Part shown: positions 40,980 through 54,070 of the stretch, one piece after another
Layout: every line of letters starts with the position of its first letter
Position numbering within the stretch: the stretch's first letter is position 1
DNA from: Dendrobium chrysotoxum
Lineage: Eukaryota > Streptophyta > Magnoliopsida > Asparagales > Orchidaceae
Direction: 5' to 3'
Assembly (NCBI GenBank): GCA_019925795.1
Contig: CM034312.1
Coordinates: forward strand, 87,830,914 to 87,894,913
DNA length: 64,000 nucleotides
Program-made: the position numbers and the translations under genes
Notes under the pieces: model-generated
Told to the model about the DNA's origin: nothing
The model's input: only the letters and a program-made list of their open reading frames with translations
Databases searched by the model: none

Positions 40980-43361
40980 ATTTTCTTTATATCCCATAAT
41001 TTTTCTAGGCTTGTTTGATTATTCGATTTGCATGAATTGAATTTAGAAAGATATAGGTTAGTTTTTGAATCAAATCTTTGGAATTTCCCTAATAAAATTC
41101 CATAGTTTTTGTGCATGATCTTCTGTGGTTTGTTTCTTTTCCGAAGGGTTAGTTGGCAACAATTACATCCCTATATAATGTTTAGATTACCTAAATTAAG
41201 GCCCCAAATATGCATTATGTTTACATCCGGAATTAATTTTGAAACCTTGGGATACTATGATGGCTTCAATTTCAGTGCATTTAAAACACATGTGAATTGG
41301 AGTTTATTTGGTCTGTCAATTACTGAACCTAAGTTTAACCCACATAATTAACATAGGATTTTCTTTAACTCATAATTATGAAAAATAAATCCTAAAAATG
41401 CATTTTAAGCTCCATGCTACTCAAAATTGAATTCTAAATAGGGGAAGACCAAATCCCCATGAAATTCTTTAAAAATAAAAAGTAATTTAAAAATAAAGAT
41501 AAAATATGAATAAGTTAAATTAAATAAATAAAATCACTAAATGGTTCTGACCACTTGTAATTATCCCTAGGAGTCATCAATGGCACTTGGGGATTATTTC
41601 AAGAGGATTGGAATTGATTTAGAGCAAAAAATAAAAAACCCCCTAATTACTTCAATTAAATAAATCAATTCATAGGCTAAATTTGTAAAAATCAAAACTA
41701 TTTATAGAAAAATTCAAATGACACTAAACCAAAGGTATTGAACTCTAAATTTGACTTAGTATTTATGAAAATATATAAAACTTGTAGAATTCAATGTAAA
41801 TCAAAAGTCTAAGTTTGGTTAAACTAAATTAATAAAAAAATTCAATAACTAAGAAAATTTAATAAATAATTTAAAATTCTATAAATGATCAAGTCAATAA
41901 ATCAAATCTAATGAAAAATAATAATCATAATTGAAGATAAATGACAATGTGATTGCTGGTTAACATGGGCTCGTAAGGCTACTAGCTAGCCCTATTGAGG
42001 GTGAAATATTCCTAATAGCCTTGGTTCAAAAAAGGTAATTACTATGCAACCTAAATAACCATTGAAAAATCATTAATAAAATACTTTGTCATTGAAGCTT
42101 TCATACCATTGTGCTTGACTATTTTAGAAAGGAAAAGTTGTATCAGACAAAAAGCTTAAGGTCTAAAATACTTAATCAAAATGAAGAACTCTATGCAACC
42201 TATCCACATCAATTTTGAAGGATTGGTGCAATTACAAATATAAGCCTATGACTTGCTAATCATTGACTTCTAACACTTAGAAGTTATTGAGTGCTACATT
42301 TTTTAAAACTTAAAATTAAACAACTTTAATAATCAAAACACCCTTAAAATAAATCCAAAACTAGTAAAACATTAAAACTTGAATTCAAACAAACCTTCAA
42401 TGACCTCAAACAAACAAATTTAATTAAAGAAAACTTTAAACCAATAAACCCTACGATCTATCCAAGCTACACAAGCTTATATACACATTTTAGATGATTT
42501 CTTAGGACAACTGGGTTTAGCTCAGGCCAGGTCAATGGTTTGGTGTGGTTTGTTTAGAGTTCCTTGCCTCAAGGGAACTCATGTTTGGTGTGTTTACTTT
42601 ATGTACTCTAGATGTCATGTTTACATTTCTATTGGTGCACATTTGGAGAAGAGTCTATGGCTATTTTAAATTGGCTTGTATACACGCACATAGTATTTTA
42701 TATGTGTATTTTATATACTATTCTTTTATATTCCTAGAAACACAAATATACTTAGGAAATGGTGTAATGTAAATGTAAGGACTAGTGTAAATATAGATGT
42801 TTTAGATGCCTTTATAGCTAGATTAAGTTGTACACTATGAAGAGTTGTTAATGATTTGAAAATGATTATATATATACATTAATAAGTTCTAAAAGAAAAT
42901 GATTCTTCTTTTTTTTTACGATCATTATCTTTTATAATTCTATAGAAGATTCAGGAGACAGAAGATTTCAAACTAAAATAAATATTCATGTTTGAATCTA
43001 TATTGTTTAGGAGTAAAAATCCAGGCTTGTTGTCTAGGGAGCTTGTCCACCTTTACTTTATAGTAGACAGTGGGTTGTACTTTGATAAATTATAAATAAA
43101 TAAAAGCTTTTTATTTATACATTACTTTTCAAGCATTATTTCATAATGTGATCACCTAAATTACTTAATTGAAAAAATATATTTAATTGGCTAAAATTGA
43201 AAAAATCATAATTAAATAAAGGAAAATCTAAGAAAATAAAAAATCAGTTGCATTAAACTCAAAATTAAATTTAATATTTATTAAAAATAGAAACATTCAA
43301 AATCTCAAATAAATCAAAAGTCAAACTTAATTAATAAATAATAAAGTAAATTCTTTACCTA
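40980..43361. other. AT-rich region, no gene recognised
   Basis: The sequence is low in complexity and AT-rich. A 75-codon frame at 42,545-42,772 is hydrophobic and Tyr-rich and shows no family. This is the DNA into which the Tat-like element inserted, and nothing else stands out. Confidence 0.4.
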
Positions 43362-45988
43362 TAAAAAATCCAGCAATCAACCAACCAATGAATCAAATAA
43401 AAGAAGGATATTTAAAGTAAAAATAAATAAAAAAACTTAATAATAGAAGAGAGAGAAAATAAAAGAAAAAAAGAATAATATAATAATTTATAACTTGAAC
43501 ATTCAAAAACCCATTAGAAATCCAAGAAAAAACTTGAAAAATCTCAAATAAATTTTTATGAATATATAAAATCATAATGAATAATAAACTAAATAAATAA
43601 TTCAATTAATATTTTAGTTCCACTTATAAATTAAATAAATTTTCCAAATGACCTAGAGCTTTAAAAATTCATTACAAATCAACTAAAAATAAAAAAAATT
43701 ATGAAATAAACTTCTATGAACTCCTAAAATAATAATGAATAATAATCTACATTGAATAAGATAAGTTCATGATTTATCCTCAAAAATTTATCTTGATCAG
43801 GCATGAATCTCAAGGCAAAATTGAATTGGAAACTTCTGAAATTAAAATCAGGAGCATTTGAACTCCGATTTCAACAAACTTATAGTTGAATCTAACGTCT
43901 CAAAAAGGTGAACCCAACGGCACCAAATTCGACCCAGTCCGAGCCCAATTGGTCCAAATCAAAGGTCGAAGCTCATTTGGAATGTTTAAACTATAAATTG
44001 GATGACCAAACAATTTTCAAATGTGACATGCATGCTTATAGTCCAATCGAGCTACTCGACAAGATGAATCAAATGAGCTTAAGATCATCGAATTCTGACA
44101 TCATTAAGGTACTCAAATACTTGATTAACGATCCATAATCAAGGGAGTCGATATCAATCGTCCATTTAAAACACTCCCAACTTGCCCTTGATCTTCTCCC
44201 TATTTACTGGCCATATCATTCCCAAATTCTTTTAATTATAAAAAAAATCAGCAATCAATCAATCAAATGAATCAAAATCAAAACAAGTATATTTAAAGTA
44301 AAAATAAAAAATAAAACTAAATAATACAAGAGAGAGAAAATAGAAGAAAGAATAATATAATAAGTTGTAACTTGAATGTTCAAAAACCATTAGAAATAAA
44401 AAAAAAAATAAAAATTCTCAAAGAAATTTCTATGAATCTATAAAATCATAATGAATAATAAACTAAATAAATAATTCAATTAATATTTTATCTTCACTTC
44501 TAAATTAAATAAATTTTCCAAATGACCTAGAGCTTTAAAAATTCATTACAAATCTACTAAAAATATAAAATAATATGAAATAAAAATTCTATGAACTCCT
44601 AAAATATTAATGAATAATAATCTACATTCAATAAGATAAGTTCGTGATATATCCTCAAAAATTTATCTTGATCAAAATTAATTCGAGACTATCTAAACTC
44701 TGATTTCAGTAAACTTATAATTGAACTGATTGTATCAAAAAGACAAACCCAACGACACCAAATTTGACATAGTCTGAGCTCGGATGGGTCCAATCGAAGA
44801 CCTGAAGCACACTTAGAAGGTTCAAACTATAAATTGGATGACCAAATGATTTTCAAATGTAACATGCTTCTAGTCGAATCGAGCGGCTCGACGAGACAAA
44901 TCCAACGAGCCTAAGATCATCAAATTCTGACGTCATTAAGGCACTCAACTACTTGATAAATGGTCCATAATTAAGGGAGTTGATATATCGGCCATCCATT
45001 TAAAATACTCCCAATTTACCCTTGTTCTTCTCCCTATTTATTGGTCATGCCATTTTCAAAAAATTATAAATAGCACCTCATTCTTCATATGAAGGGGGAA
45101 GAAGCAAGGAGGGAGGAAGGAACCAAGCGAGGAAGAGAAAGAAGAGAAGAGAAGAAGAGAAATTTGAATCTCTCTTGCCACCATGCTCCTTCTCGACCAC
45201 AACCTGGCCACCGACTGTCGTTGGACATTTTCTAGACTTTCGCTCAGCCATCAACTGTCGCCTGACCTATGCCCGACCACCAATTATCGCCAAAGTTCCG
45301 CCCGGTGACCAACTGTCGCCGGATCTACGCCCCACCACCAATGGTCGCTGGACTTCTACCTGGTCATCAACTAACACCGGATTTACGCTCGACCAACAAA
45401 TTTCATCGAATTTATGCCCAGCCACGGATCGTCACCCGACTGCAGTCATTCCGACCATCGTCACCCAACTATGGTCTTTCTGACCATCATCACCCACCGA
45501 CTTTGGTCCTTCTGACCTCCCTCGCCCAATTATGATCATTTTGAACACCTTTGCCAGACTACAATTTTTTTGACCTCCGTCACTCGCTGACTACGATCTT
45601 TCCAATCCTTCTGACCATCGTCACCTAACTATGGTATTTTCGACCTCCGTCGCATGCCGATGAAGCGAACATATCAACAGTCAACACTGATTCTTTCAAC
45701 TCCCACCATGTAATGCACTCTATATGATATATATTAGCTACATTGAGCAAATGCCTTCCCCTAAGGAAGGGCCTCATTTATAATTAACTGCAAACATTAG
45801 TGAATTCATTCAAACTAGGTTAGGCTCTGTGGTTTTTCCCATTTCAGGATTTCCCATGTAAAAATTTTGGTGTCTCTTATAAACACTATACCTTTATATT
45901 TCATCTATTTGTATGCCGGATCTTCGTACAAAGCTAAGACGTTAAACTTTATATTTCTCTACCATCGCGAATATTCCTGGACTCAACA
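43362..45988 (+). mobile_element. Diverged LTR(s) of the Tat-like family with an internal 870-bp tandem duplication
   Basis: About 43,362-44,230 and 44,234-45,080 are diverged direct copies. Each starts with an A/T-rich CAGCAATCAA block and ends with ACTCCGATTTCARYAAACTT through CATTTAAAACACTCCCA. That last part is the reverse of 34,660-35,030 in the intact LTR, so these copies lie in plus orientation. The unit continues through a leader (TATTTATTGGTCATGCCATT), a GC-richer stretch at 45,175-45,560 and ends TCAACA at 45,988, matching the TAACA end of the intact LTR. Confidence 0.6.
45175..45640 (+). repeat. Degenerate minisatellite in the LTR: GACCACCAACTGTCGCC phrases
   Basis: Phrases of the form YGACCAYCAACTGTCGCC followed by GGA.CT.YGCC recur every 30-40 bp, then GACC.YCGTCACCC.ACTA phrases. 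Two overlapping open frames of about 90-100 codons result from the repeat and are not called as genes. The intact LTR has a comparable phrase array at 34,370-34,550. Confidence 0.6.
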
Positions 45989-46189
45989 ATTCATAACAAA
46001 AAAAATCTCTTTCAGAAATTTTTAAAAACTTAAATAAAAGATCAATACAATATCACAAAATTGCCTAGCAAAAAACTGGTTAGAATTATTTGTTAGGGCA
46101 CAAAATTGTTTAGAATTTTAAGTTTAGTTTTCTACTTTGATTTTGTTTAATGCTTAGAAGTGATTGCAGCTTAAGTTTTAATATATTAG

Positions 46190-46690
46190 ATCTTTTATTT
46201 AAGTTTCAAATGACCTTATGAAAGAGATTTCTTTTTGTTCTAAACTTATTTTATTAATATAGATTATTATTCATTATTATTTTAGGAGTTTATAAAAGTT
46301 TATTTCATAATTTTTTTATTTTTATTTATTTTTTAGTGAATTTTTTATAATCTTAATCATTTGGAGAATTTGTTTAATTTAGAAGTTAAAATAAGATATT
46401 AATTGAATTATTCATTTAGTTTATTATTCTTTATGATTTTATAGATTCATAGAAAGTTATTTAAGATTTTTCTTGAATTTCTAATGAGTTTTTTAATGTC
46501 CAAGTTGCAAATTATTATATTATTCTTTCTTCTTTTTCTTTCCCTAGCTTCTATTATTCAGTTTAGTTTTTTTATTTTTATTTTAAATATGTATGTTCGG
46601 ATTTTGATTCATTCGGTTGGTTAATTGCTAAATTTTTATAAGTAAAGAAATTTTCTTTATTGTTTAATTATTCATTTACTATAGGCAGTC
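46190..46690 (-). repeat. Inverted copy of the 43.4-44.6 kb A/T-rich LTR block
   Basis: Read on the minus strand this stretch follows the order of 43,370-43,760. It contains a variant of the AACCAACCRAATGAATCAAA block, then an ATTATATTATTCTTTC-type block, a CATTAGAAATTCAAG block and an ATTCATAATAATAAT-type block. It shows that the same LTR family inserted at least twice in opposite directions here. Confidence 0.6.
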
Positions 46691-46799
46691 TAATTAGTGT
46701 AAAAATGATCATTACATGATGTCTTAATGGTAGAGGTGCTTAGGTCGAGCATCATTATTCTTTGGGCTTCTGATCTCTCTTGAATCTCAATCCTAAGTA

Positions 46800-48427
46800 T
46801 ATGTTTTGGCTCCCTGTGGGCTCAAAAAATTCACACCCCGGCCTCCCCGCGCTTACTTTTTTCTTTCGGTAGAGTTTTAGCGAATTAGGTTTCAGGGTAA
46901 ATTTTCAGAAGGCAGATTGGGATTATAGATACGACATTACCCATAGATTTTGCTCTCATTTTGCGAGGACTTTATGATATGAGTTCTGGTTTCCTATAGG
47001 AGCAAGCACTTATAGTTAATTACCCCTCTCGATAACAAGAGAGAACTTTCGATTAAGGTTAGTCGTAAAATGAAAACATAGTACACGTAGATATGTGGTA
47101 TCCAATATAATAGGTTTTGAAAATTTGATATTTAAAATTAAAAATTTGATCATCCTGCACTTAAAGTGGATGGTGGGGGAATGATGATGAGCCTGATCAA
47201 GATCCCATGATTTCGTTGTCCTGGGACATCATTGTCCCTAGTCTACTTAGTCAGAGGAGATAGTCGACCCAACCTAAAAAAAGGATGCTTGTCAACAGTC
47301 CTGTATTGCATCGTCCAAGGATACCTTATAGGCCTGGGATGAATGTTTGTCTAAGGGGACAAATTTGAATCCATCTTAGCTGACAGAGGGCTTTGTGCCC
47401 TATGGAGCATATCCTATTAAATCATATCTCAATAATTTAGTGTCATTAGGGAACATACAGGCTCTGACCAAGAACATAATATAATAGTGCCATTTTGCGG
47501 TGAACCACCCGGTTTAGAAGATCCCGGTCATAATTGTTTCCTGTGGTGCCATTTGGTGGTGGAATCCATAGTGTAGTGTCATTTGGCAATGAAACCACCA
47601 GTTAGATGACATATGTCACGTCCTTACTGAAAAGAGACAGATTGAGAATGAATTCTAGCGATATTCTTGACTAGATATTAGCTCTTTGTGAGATGGAGTA
47701 ATTTTTAGACTTGTCTACCTCAATAAAACTATTACTAAGGGTGGATGGATATTTGTGCTTTAAGCTTTTGATGATTAGTTTTAATTTTATATATCTAGGT
47801 TTGGGTGACTATTTGAAATTTTGGATTTTATGGCTATTTGGGTAGCATTTTGAAGGTGTAGAGTTCCCTTTTATTTATATAAACATTCAACATGAACATC
47901 ATCGAAATGAATGATGTTATTTTAAAAATATTTATATTTTGTGAAAGTTTGAGGGCATTTGAAGATATATGATCCCATCTGGTTGAGATTTGTATTCAAC
48001 ATGGTCATTATCGGGGAGTTCATAGGTTTTTTTTATCTTTGTTCTTTGATCCTTTATTGACAAGAACCTTGTCGACTATGTCTACTTGACGATAGATGAT
48101 CGGGTTTGAATCTAAATTCATTCTTAGCCTACATGGCATCTTCTAATATCATGTGTATACTTAATTACAACACGCTCACCAGGGCCTATGTGGGTAATGC
48201 CATTGGATGAATTTCTTATGATACATTCATATGCGTGCATGATATGATTTTTGAAATACAATTGTAGTGTCACATAACATACTGAGTAAAACCCTTTGCT
48301 TATGTAGGAGGATGATTTTGACGTGTGATTGTAGTCTCAAATGGCACACTAGAGTGAAACCCTATGCTTATGTAAGAGAATTTTTGAAGTATAATCATAA
48401 TGTCAAAGGACACACTTGAGTGAAACC
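46800..48427 (-). mobile_element. Unclassified repeat family A, copy 2, left part
   Basis: On the minus strand this follows 19,000-20,520 block by block: GAGGCCGGGG, AATCTATGGGTAATGTC, TTAATCGAAAGTTCTC, TTGGGTCGACTAT, GACTAAGTAGACTA. It continues on the far side of the Copia insertion at 63,241. At 48,240-48,427 it carries three tandem units of about 65 bp, listed separately. Confidence 0.65.
48240..48427. repeat. Tandem units of about 65 bp, split by the Copia insertion
   Basis: Three units share GTGAAACCCTATGCTTATG and a 'gtaatgtcaaatgacacac' type segment. A fourth unit, GCTTATGTAGGAGG with its AATGTCAGATGACA partner, stands at 63,243-63,290. The Copia element lies exactly between the third and fourth units. 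Confidence 0.7.
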
Positions 48428-48435
48428 ATTATGAA

Positions 48436-49078
48436 GGGATCACACGGTTGCTCTGAGCTAGCTGAACACTTGCTCCTCCTGTGGCCTTGGTGAGTTTTGT
48501 GAAGGTTCTCTAGGAAGAGAGGCTTCAAGGTCAACATCCTCGAGGTACTCTGCCATCTCCAGGAGAGAAAAAAAGGAGAAGGTCTACTACCGTCACCAGG
48601 AGGGTGATATAGCGTCTGATATTCCTCCACACCGGGGAAGGTGAAAGTGAGTCTTGTAAAGGCTTCTCCGCCTTGCTATAGAAGTAGAAGGAGATTCAAT
48701 TTTTAGTAGTACAATACTCAGAGTGGAGGACTCCAGGGAGTGGACGTAGATCAAGTGACTGAACTACTATAAAAATTTATTGTATGCTTTTTCAGTATTT
48801 TCTACACTTTAATTTTTCATGCATTTATCTACTATGCTAACTGCTTGGTAAAAACTTTAATTTTAATTGTGTACTGCGAAATTTGAAATTGTCTCACCAT
48901 CATTGTAATTGTGAACATATCTTTTACTTCCGCACTTGATCAATTTAGTTTTTTGATTTAACATTTAAAAAAAAAGTGAAAAAGAAAAATAATAAAAAAA
49001 AAGTTTAGAACTTTTGTTAGGATTTAACTTTTAAAATATCAATTCACGCCCCCCCTCTTGGTGCATATCGAACTTTCA
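48436..49078 (+). repeat. 5' LTR, truncated to its 3' 643 bp
   Basis: It matches 62,172-62,811 closely, including GATCACACGGTTGCTYTGAG, the GTGGACGTAG block and the ending ACTTTCA. The promoter-proximal half, which in the 3' LTR carries the dyad array, is absent. Confidence 0.88.
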
Positions 49079-49080
49079 AG

Positions 49081-49094
49081 TGGTATCAGAGCGG
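49081..49094 (+). other. Primer-binding site for initiator tRNA-Met
   Basis: TGGTATCAGAGCGG follows the LTR end CA after two bases. It is the standard Copia primer-binding site and fixes the plus orientation. Confidence 0.92.
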
Positions 49095-49229
49095 GGTTTC
49101 AAAATAGTGTTTTAGAAAACCTAGAAACATACGATCCAGGACACAGTTTTGTAACCGTAACATTGCGAAGGGTTATTCGATAACCACGGTGCAGAGTAAC
49201 CATCTAAACCTAGGAAGAGGCACTATCAC

Positions 49230-49977
49230 CCCCATAGATTAGTGAACCTATTTTCTGGCATTAGGTGTTATTCTTGTGGCATGCTAGGTCACATAGCCCG
49301 CACTTGTACAATTCACTATAGGACACATCTAGTGTGGAGACCTAAGCCACATTCATCACAGCATAACATGCATTCATCGCATTCATTCAAGCATAAGGAG
49401 GAACCCAAACTCACTTGGGTTTTCAAAACTAATCTTTGATTGATATTATAGGGATGCTCTCACAAAAGACCTAGTGAGAGCCTATGGTACATGGACAGTG
49501 ACTGCTATAGACATATGACTAAAGATGTGAAGCAGTTCATGACACTAGAGGCCATGCTAGGAGGCAAGGTGACTTTAGGAGACAACACCACCAAAAAAGT
49601 GGTGGGCTCAGGTATCATTGGAAATTCAAAAATTTTATAATTGAAAAAAATTATGTTAGTTGATAGTTTAAAGCACAATCTTTTAAGTATTAGTCAACTA
49701 TGTGATAAGAGTTTTGATATAAAGTTTTTTTCTAACAAATGCATGATTAGCTTAGATGATAAACTTGTGTTAGAAAAAGAATGGATAAATAATATTTATA
49801 TGTTGGACCTGAATTGCATTGAAAACTCAAATCTTCTTTGTTTGAAAATATTAGCTGATGACTCTTGGCTATGACATAGGAGAATATGCCATGCTAGTAT
49901 GAAAATACTTAGGAATATCACTCAAAAAGACTTAGTTAGAGGCATACCTAAGTTAGACTTCACTAAGGACCACCTAT
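49230..49977 (+). pseudogene. Copia gag zinc knuckle, protease and GAG-pre-integrase remnant
   Basis: The frame gives CYSCGMLGHIARTC, a CX2CX4HX4C knuckle, at about 49,265-49,306. Then comes WYMDSDCYRHMTKD, where Copia proteases have DSGCSRHMTG, so the catalytic DSG is changed to DSD. Next are ILVDSLKHNLLSISQLCDK-like and WLxHRRICHASMKIL, the pre-integrase zinc part. The frame is open in pieces and interrupted near 49,437, 49,638 and 49,872. It stops at KDHL, where the nested element enters; the same protein resumes at 56,338. Confidence 0.8.
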
Positions 49978-52022
49978 TGTTTGTAGTTGAAAGCGGGTTT
50001 TGAAAAATTCAGTCTTCTTTGGGAAAATTTAAATTGATGTTAAAAATTTTTTTTATTCTAAAATCGAACATCCCATTAGAAAAAGTATACCGCCTCGAGA
50101 GGTGGAAATAAAATTTCAGGATGGGGTTCGGATTTAGAATTATAAATTCTATCTTGAATATCATAACCAGATTTAAGAGAGAATTTTGTATGGCCCTGAA
50201 GGGTCAAAATAAAATTCAGTCAAATATCAGGCTACGATAGTCAAGAGGAACGATCGTTAATTTTATATTCAAATTCATATTGACAAAAGATATGTCTCCT
50301 CGAAGGGAGAAGATATCATTTGTTAATAATCGTTCAAACATAACGATAACGATCGTTAGTAATTTAATTTTTTCCAAAGATGACTAATTGAATTTTGAAA
50401 TCAATTTTGAAAAATTAGATGTGGGTTCTAAATCTCCTACGAGTGCAAGCCCTCGTAGTTAATTACATCGTGGGAGATCGGAGTCCCCTACGAAAACTTT
50501 CGATTAAAATAACGACAGAAATTTTGTTTGGAGATTTTTAGGAGTGATACCAAAGAGGTGAAATTGGAATTTCAAATGGGATTGGAGCAAGATTGAACAC
50601 TTATTTTGGAATCAAATGAGGAAGGGTAGGAGACACTTTAGGATTCTGAAACAATTCAGAAGTGTCCCGACCTAAGCTAAGTGTTAGGCTTTAAATTTTG
50701 AATTGGAAGAATATTTAGTTTGAGTTAAGTGTTTTATTAGAAATTTGGGATTATATTCCCAGAGGTTGGGGTCTTATGGCTCAAAAAGAAACCTGCCCCG
50801 GATCCTAACTCTAAATTTGGACACTGGAACACAGTAGTCCGAACCTAACTAATGCAGTGCAAAACCTGGACTTACCCTGGCCTGGATTGGGGAGCCAACT
50901 AAACCACCTAAACGCTTTAAAACCATGAGTCCGATCTTTTGATGTAGAGTGATCAGGGATATTATTTAAGATTGGTTTAAGAAGTTGGGGTCGACATCTA
51001 GAGCAGATTCCTAATTGACCCCTTGACTTATATCGGGTGAAATGCCTAAACTAAAATGCAATTAAAATTTTAATTTAATTAGTTTCTAATGCGATGCATC
51101 CTGGTTAAAATATCCCAATCAGATATGCATGAGATTTAAAAAAAGGCTTATAAAATAATTTTTTGAAAAGACTAGACTTCCCCAGATCCAGCACCTCATC
51201 CTCATAGGTCGGATTATCTGGACTCTACCCACGGGCGGGGAAGTGTCTTATAGCAAGGAGAGAGAAGTGCAGTAATATGCATGCGACCCCGGACGATTCC
51301 GGCTATTCCCTAGGTCGTTAAGTTTCTATGTTATTTAAATCTTAAAATTTTAAGTATTAATTATAAGTAGAAATAGTTTTCGTCCTTAAAGAGCCTAACG
51401 AAGTCCAGGCTAAAACAAAAACGACATGCAAGCGCCAAAGAACTAGGAAAAACAGGCAATCCTATACGCAATCAAATTAAATCACAACATATTAAATAAT
51501 CAAATTAATTAAGTAAATGTCCATAGGCAAATTGCCTTGCTTATTACAACCCAGATTTACATAAATTAAAAGTGGCCGGGCACCACTGACAACAACCCGG
51601 ATTCTAATCCTAATACAGACTCAAGTGACTTTGAGTGGGATACTCTATGTCTTCAACTTCTCGATCTTCTCTTCCTCGAGCTCCTTAGATTCTTCGTGGT
51701 TGGATACCCAAATGGAAAAGAGAACTCTTCCCTTGAGGGGGGAGGTTACTCTTTCCACTTTGGGTAGTGAAGTGATCCAAATTTGGAGCTCCAAATGGAT
51801 AAGGACTATCCCCCAAAGGGGTATCCTTTCCTCTTTGGAATCCAACCTTTGGATCTATGTATCCCAGACTCAAAATGCCACTTTCACAACTCAATACTCA
51901 AATGAATTACATAAATGTAAAAATAAAAATTCTAGACTCTCCTGCAGGGTTATCCTAAGCATTTAAATATTACAATACATCCCAAGCAGTTATATATATG
52001 TGCATGTAAAAGTAAACACACT

Positions 52023-52125
52023 TGGCCACGCTCTTTTTATTTGGGGGCTAAGCAGCTAAAGCACCTGTAGCATTTATATTTATGATTTATTTAGCCCCCT
52101 TTATTGCCCTGCACGAGCGTGGCCA
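52023..52125. repeat. Large imperfect hairpin, about 100 bp
   Basis: TGGCCACGCTC at 52,023-52,033 pairs with GAGCGTGGCCA at 52,115-52,125. TTGGGGGCTAA at 52,041-52,051 pairs largely with TTAGCCCCCTT at 52,091-52,101. A loop of about 40 bases separates the inner stems. No plant miRNA is recognised in it. Confidence 0.75.
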
Positions 52126-54070
52126 CCTGCAAAAAATTTAGTGAGCATCCAGATCATTCCTAACCTAAGGGTAATCTAATCGCCCATCACATCAATTCAC
52201 AGAGTGCAGTAAAGAAAGTAAACAAACACATCAATCAATTTTAATCACAACATGCAATGAAAACTCGAAAAAAACTCGGCACACAGTAGAAAAGGAAACA
52301 CCGGCCTAGCCTAGATCTAGGGTTGGTTGTCCTAGCAAACCATCTAAAGTGTGTGTAGTAGGTCGTGTGGCTAGGGTAGATCCTAAATAGGGTATTTGAT
52401 TGAAGTCGTTTGATGTTCTGATTGGTTGAAAGGCTAAGGGAGATTTTAATTGAAGTTTAAGTCTTAATGGTTTAAATTTGATTTTAAAATTAATTTTAAT
52501 TATTTATTGAATATCACCTTTGTTGCACACCGAGGCCATGAAGTTTATTTCACCTTCCTTGGGGCTAATTTAATAGCCTCGTAGGCCTGGGTTACCCAGT
52601 GGTACCCGATATAATTAAGTGAATCGAGTTTAATTAAAGTTTGAAGACTAATTAATTTTTAATTAAACTGATTAGTTGCTGGTTTTAAAATAATATTGTT
52701 GCTTTCTGGAATTTTGAATGATTTATTGAATTTTAGAATTTTATGGATTATTTTAATTAGTTAATTAAGGGGCCCAAAGTTGACTTTTCAAATTAAGATT
52801 AATTTTGTAAGTTTCAGATTTTTAATAAATATTGGACCTTATGATGAGTTGTTAGACTGTTAGTACACTCAATTTGGAGTTTTTTATGAAAAGTTATGAT
52901 TTTTCGAAGTTCGAGCCTAGTTTTGAACTACGGTTGACTGAAAAGTTGACTTTTTGACTTTGACCATATTTTGGAGGTTTAACATTTTTAGAAAATACTA
53001 GACCTTAATTGGAGTTTATTGACACTAAGTTTGCTCAATTTGGATTTTTCTGTAATTAGTTATGCATTTTCAAAGTTTCCTTAATTATTGAATTTTTAAA
53101 ATTACTTAATTAGGAAGGTTTTGATCATTTTGATCCAAACTCATCCCAAACTGCATGGAATCAATCCCAAAGGTCAGGAATGACCCATGGGAGTGTTTCC
53201 AAGTGTTTGGAAATTATTTTGGATTTTTAATAATTTTTAATTAATTAATATAATTAATTATTGATTTTCATTAAAAGTCAAATTAAAGTTAAATTAGGAG
53301 TCTAGTCAAGGGGAGTTTATTTTTCCTAGGTAGAGGATTACGTTCTGGTCAATTTGAGATATTATTTGTAATTTTTGGAGTTAATTTGGATTTATTGCAT
53401 TTTTTTGAATTTTCTGGGTCCTTAAATGGGCTGAAACTTTGGGTAATTAATTTTCTGACCTAATGATCTCCAAATTCAGTGAAATTTGGACCTAAGGCTC
53501 ATTATGTCACTAAGTTTACTATGTTCAAATTTCACCCCTATTGGGTGTGTGTACAATCCCCTAGACAATTTCTAAGTTTTCTAGACTTTTCCCTAAATAT
53601 TTTCCCTAGGTGTCCCTATTGTTCAAATGGGCCTGAAATTTGGTGTGACTAACCCTGACCCAAATGCACACACACAGCACAAAACATGCAGCCTAATTCT
53701 ACACAGGAAGGGAGTTATGAATTTTCAAAGTTTTGGGTCCAAATTGGACCCAACACCTTAAAAATTCACATCACAGAAAACTATTAAGCATCTGACCCTA
53801 GAAAAATTATGGAACATGCCTAAGATGCTTAAAAACATTCCACCAAAATTTGAGGTCCATTTGACCCCTGGATTGCAAGAAAATTGAGAAAAATGATAAT
53901 CAAACAACTACAGTTTTCTCTCAATCCAGAGATCAAAACAACTCAAATTTAATTTTATTAAATTCTATACTGAATTACCTTTCCAACAAGCCCAAGAACG
54001 TCAATTTTGGTGGAAAAATGAATTTTCTGTGAATTTTGGAAGTTTCTGGGCATTTTCAAAATTTTTTGAA

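Noticed and set aside
42545..42772. 75-codon hydrophobic plus-strand frame
   Set aside because: It stands alone in AT-rich DNA with no promoter, partner exon or family resemblance.
48403..48630. 75-codon minus-strand frame, repeated at 62,040-62,279
   Set aside because: It occurs in both LTRs in the same place because the LTR is duplicated, and it is antisense to the LTR with no known domain.
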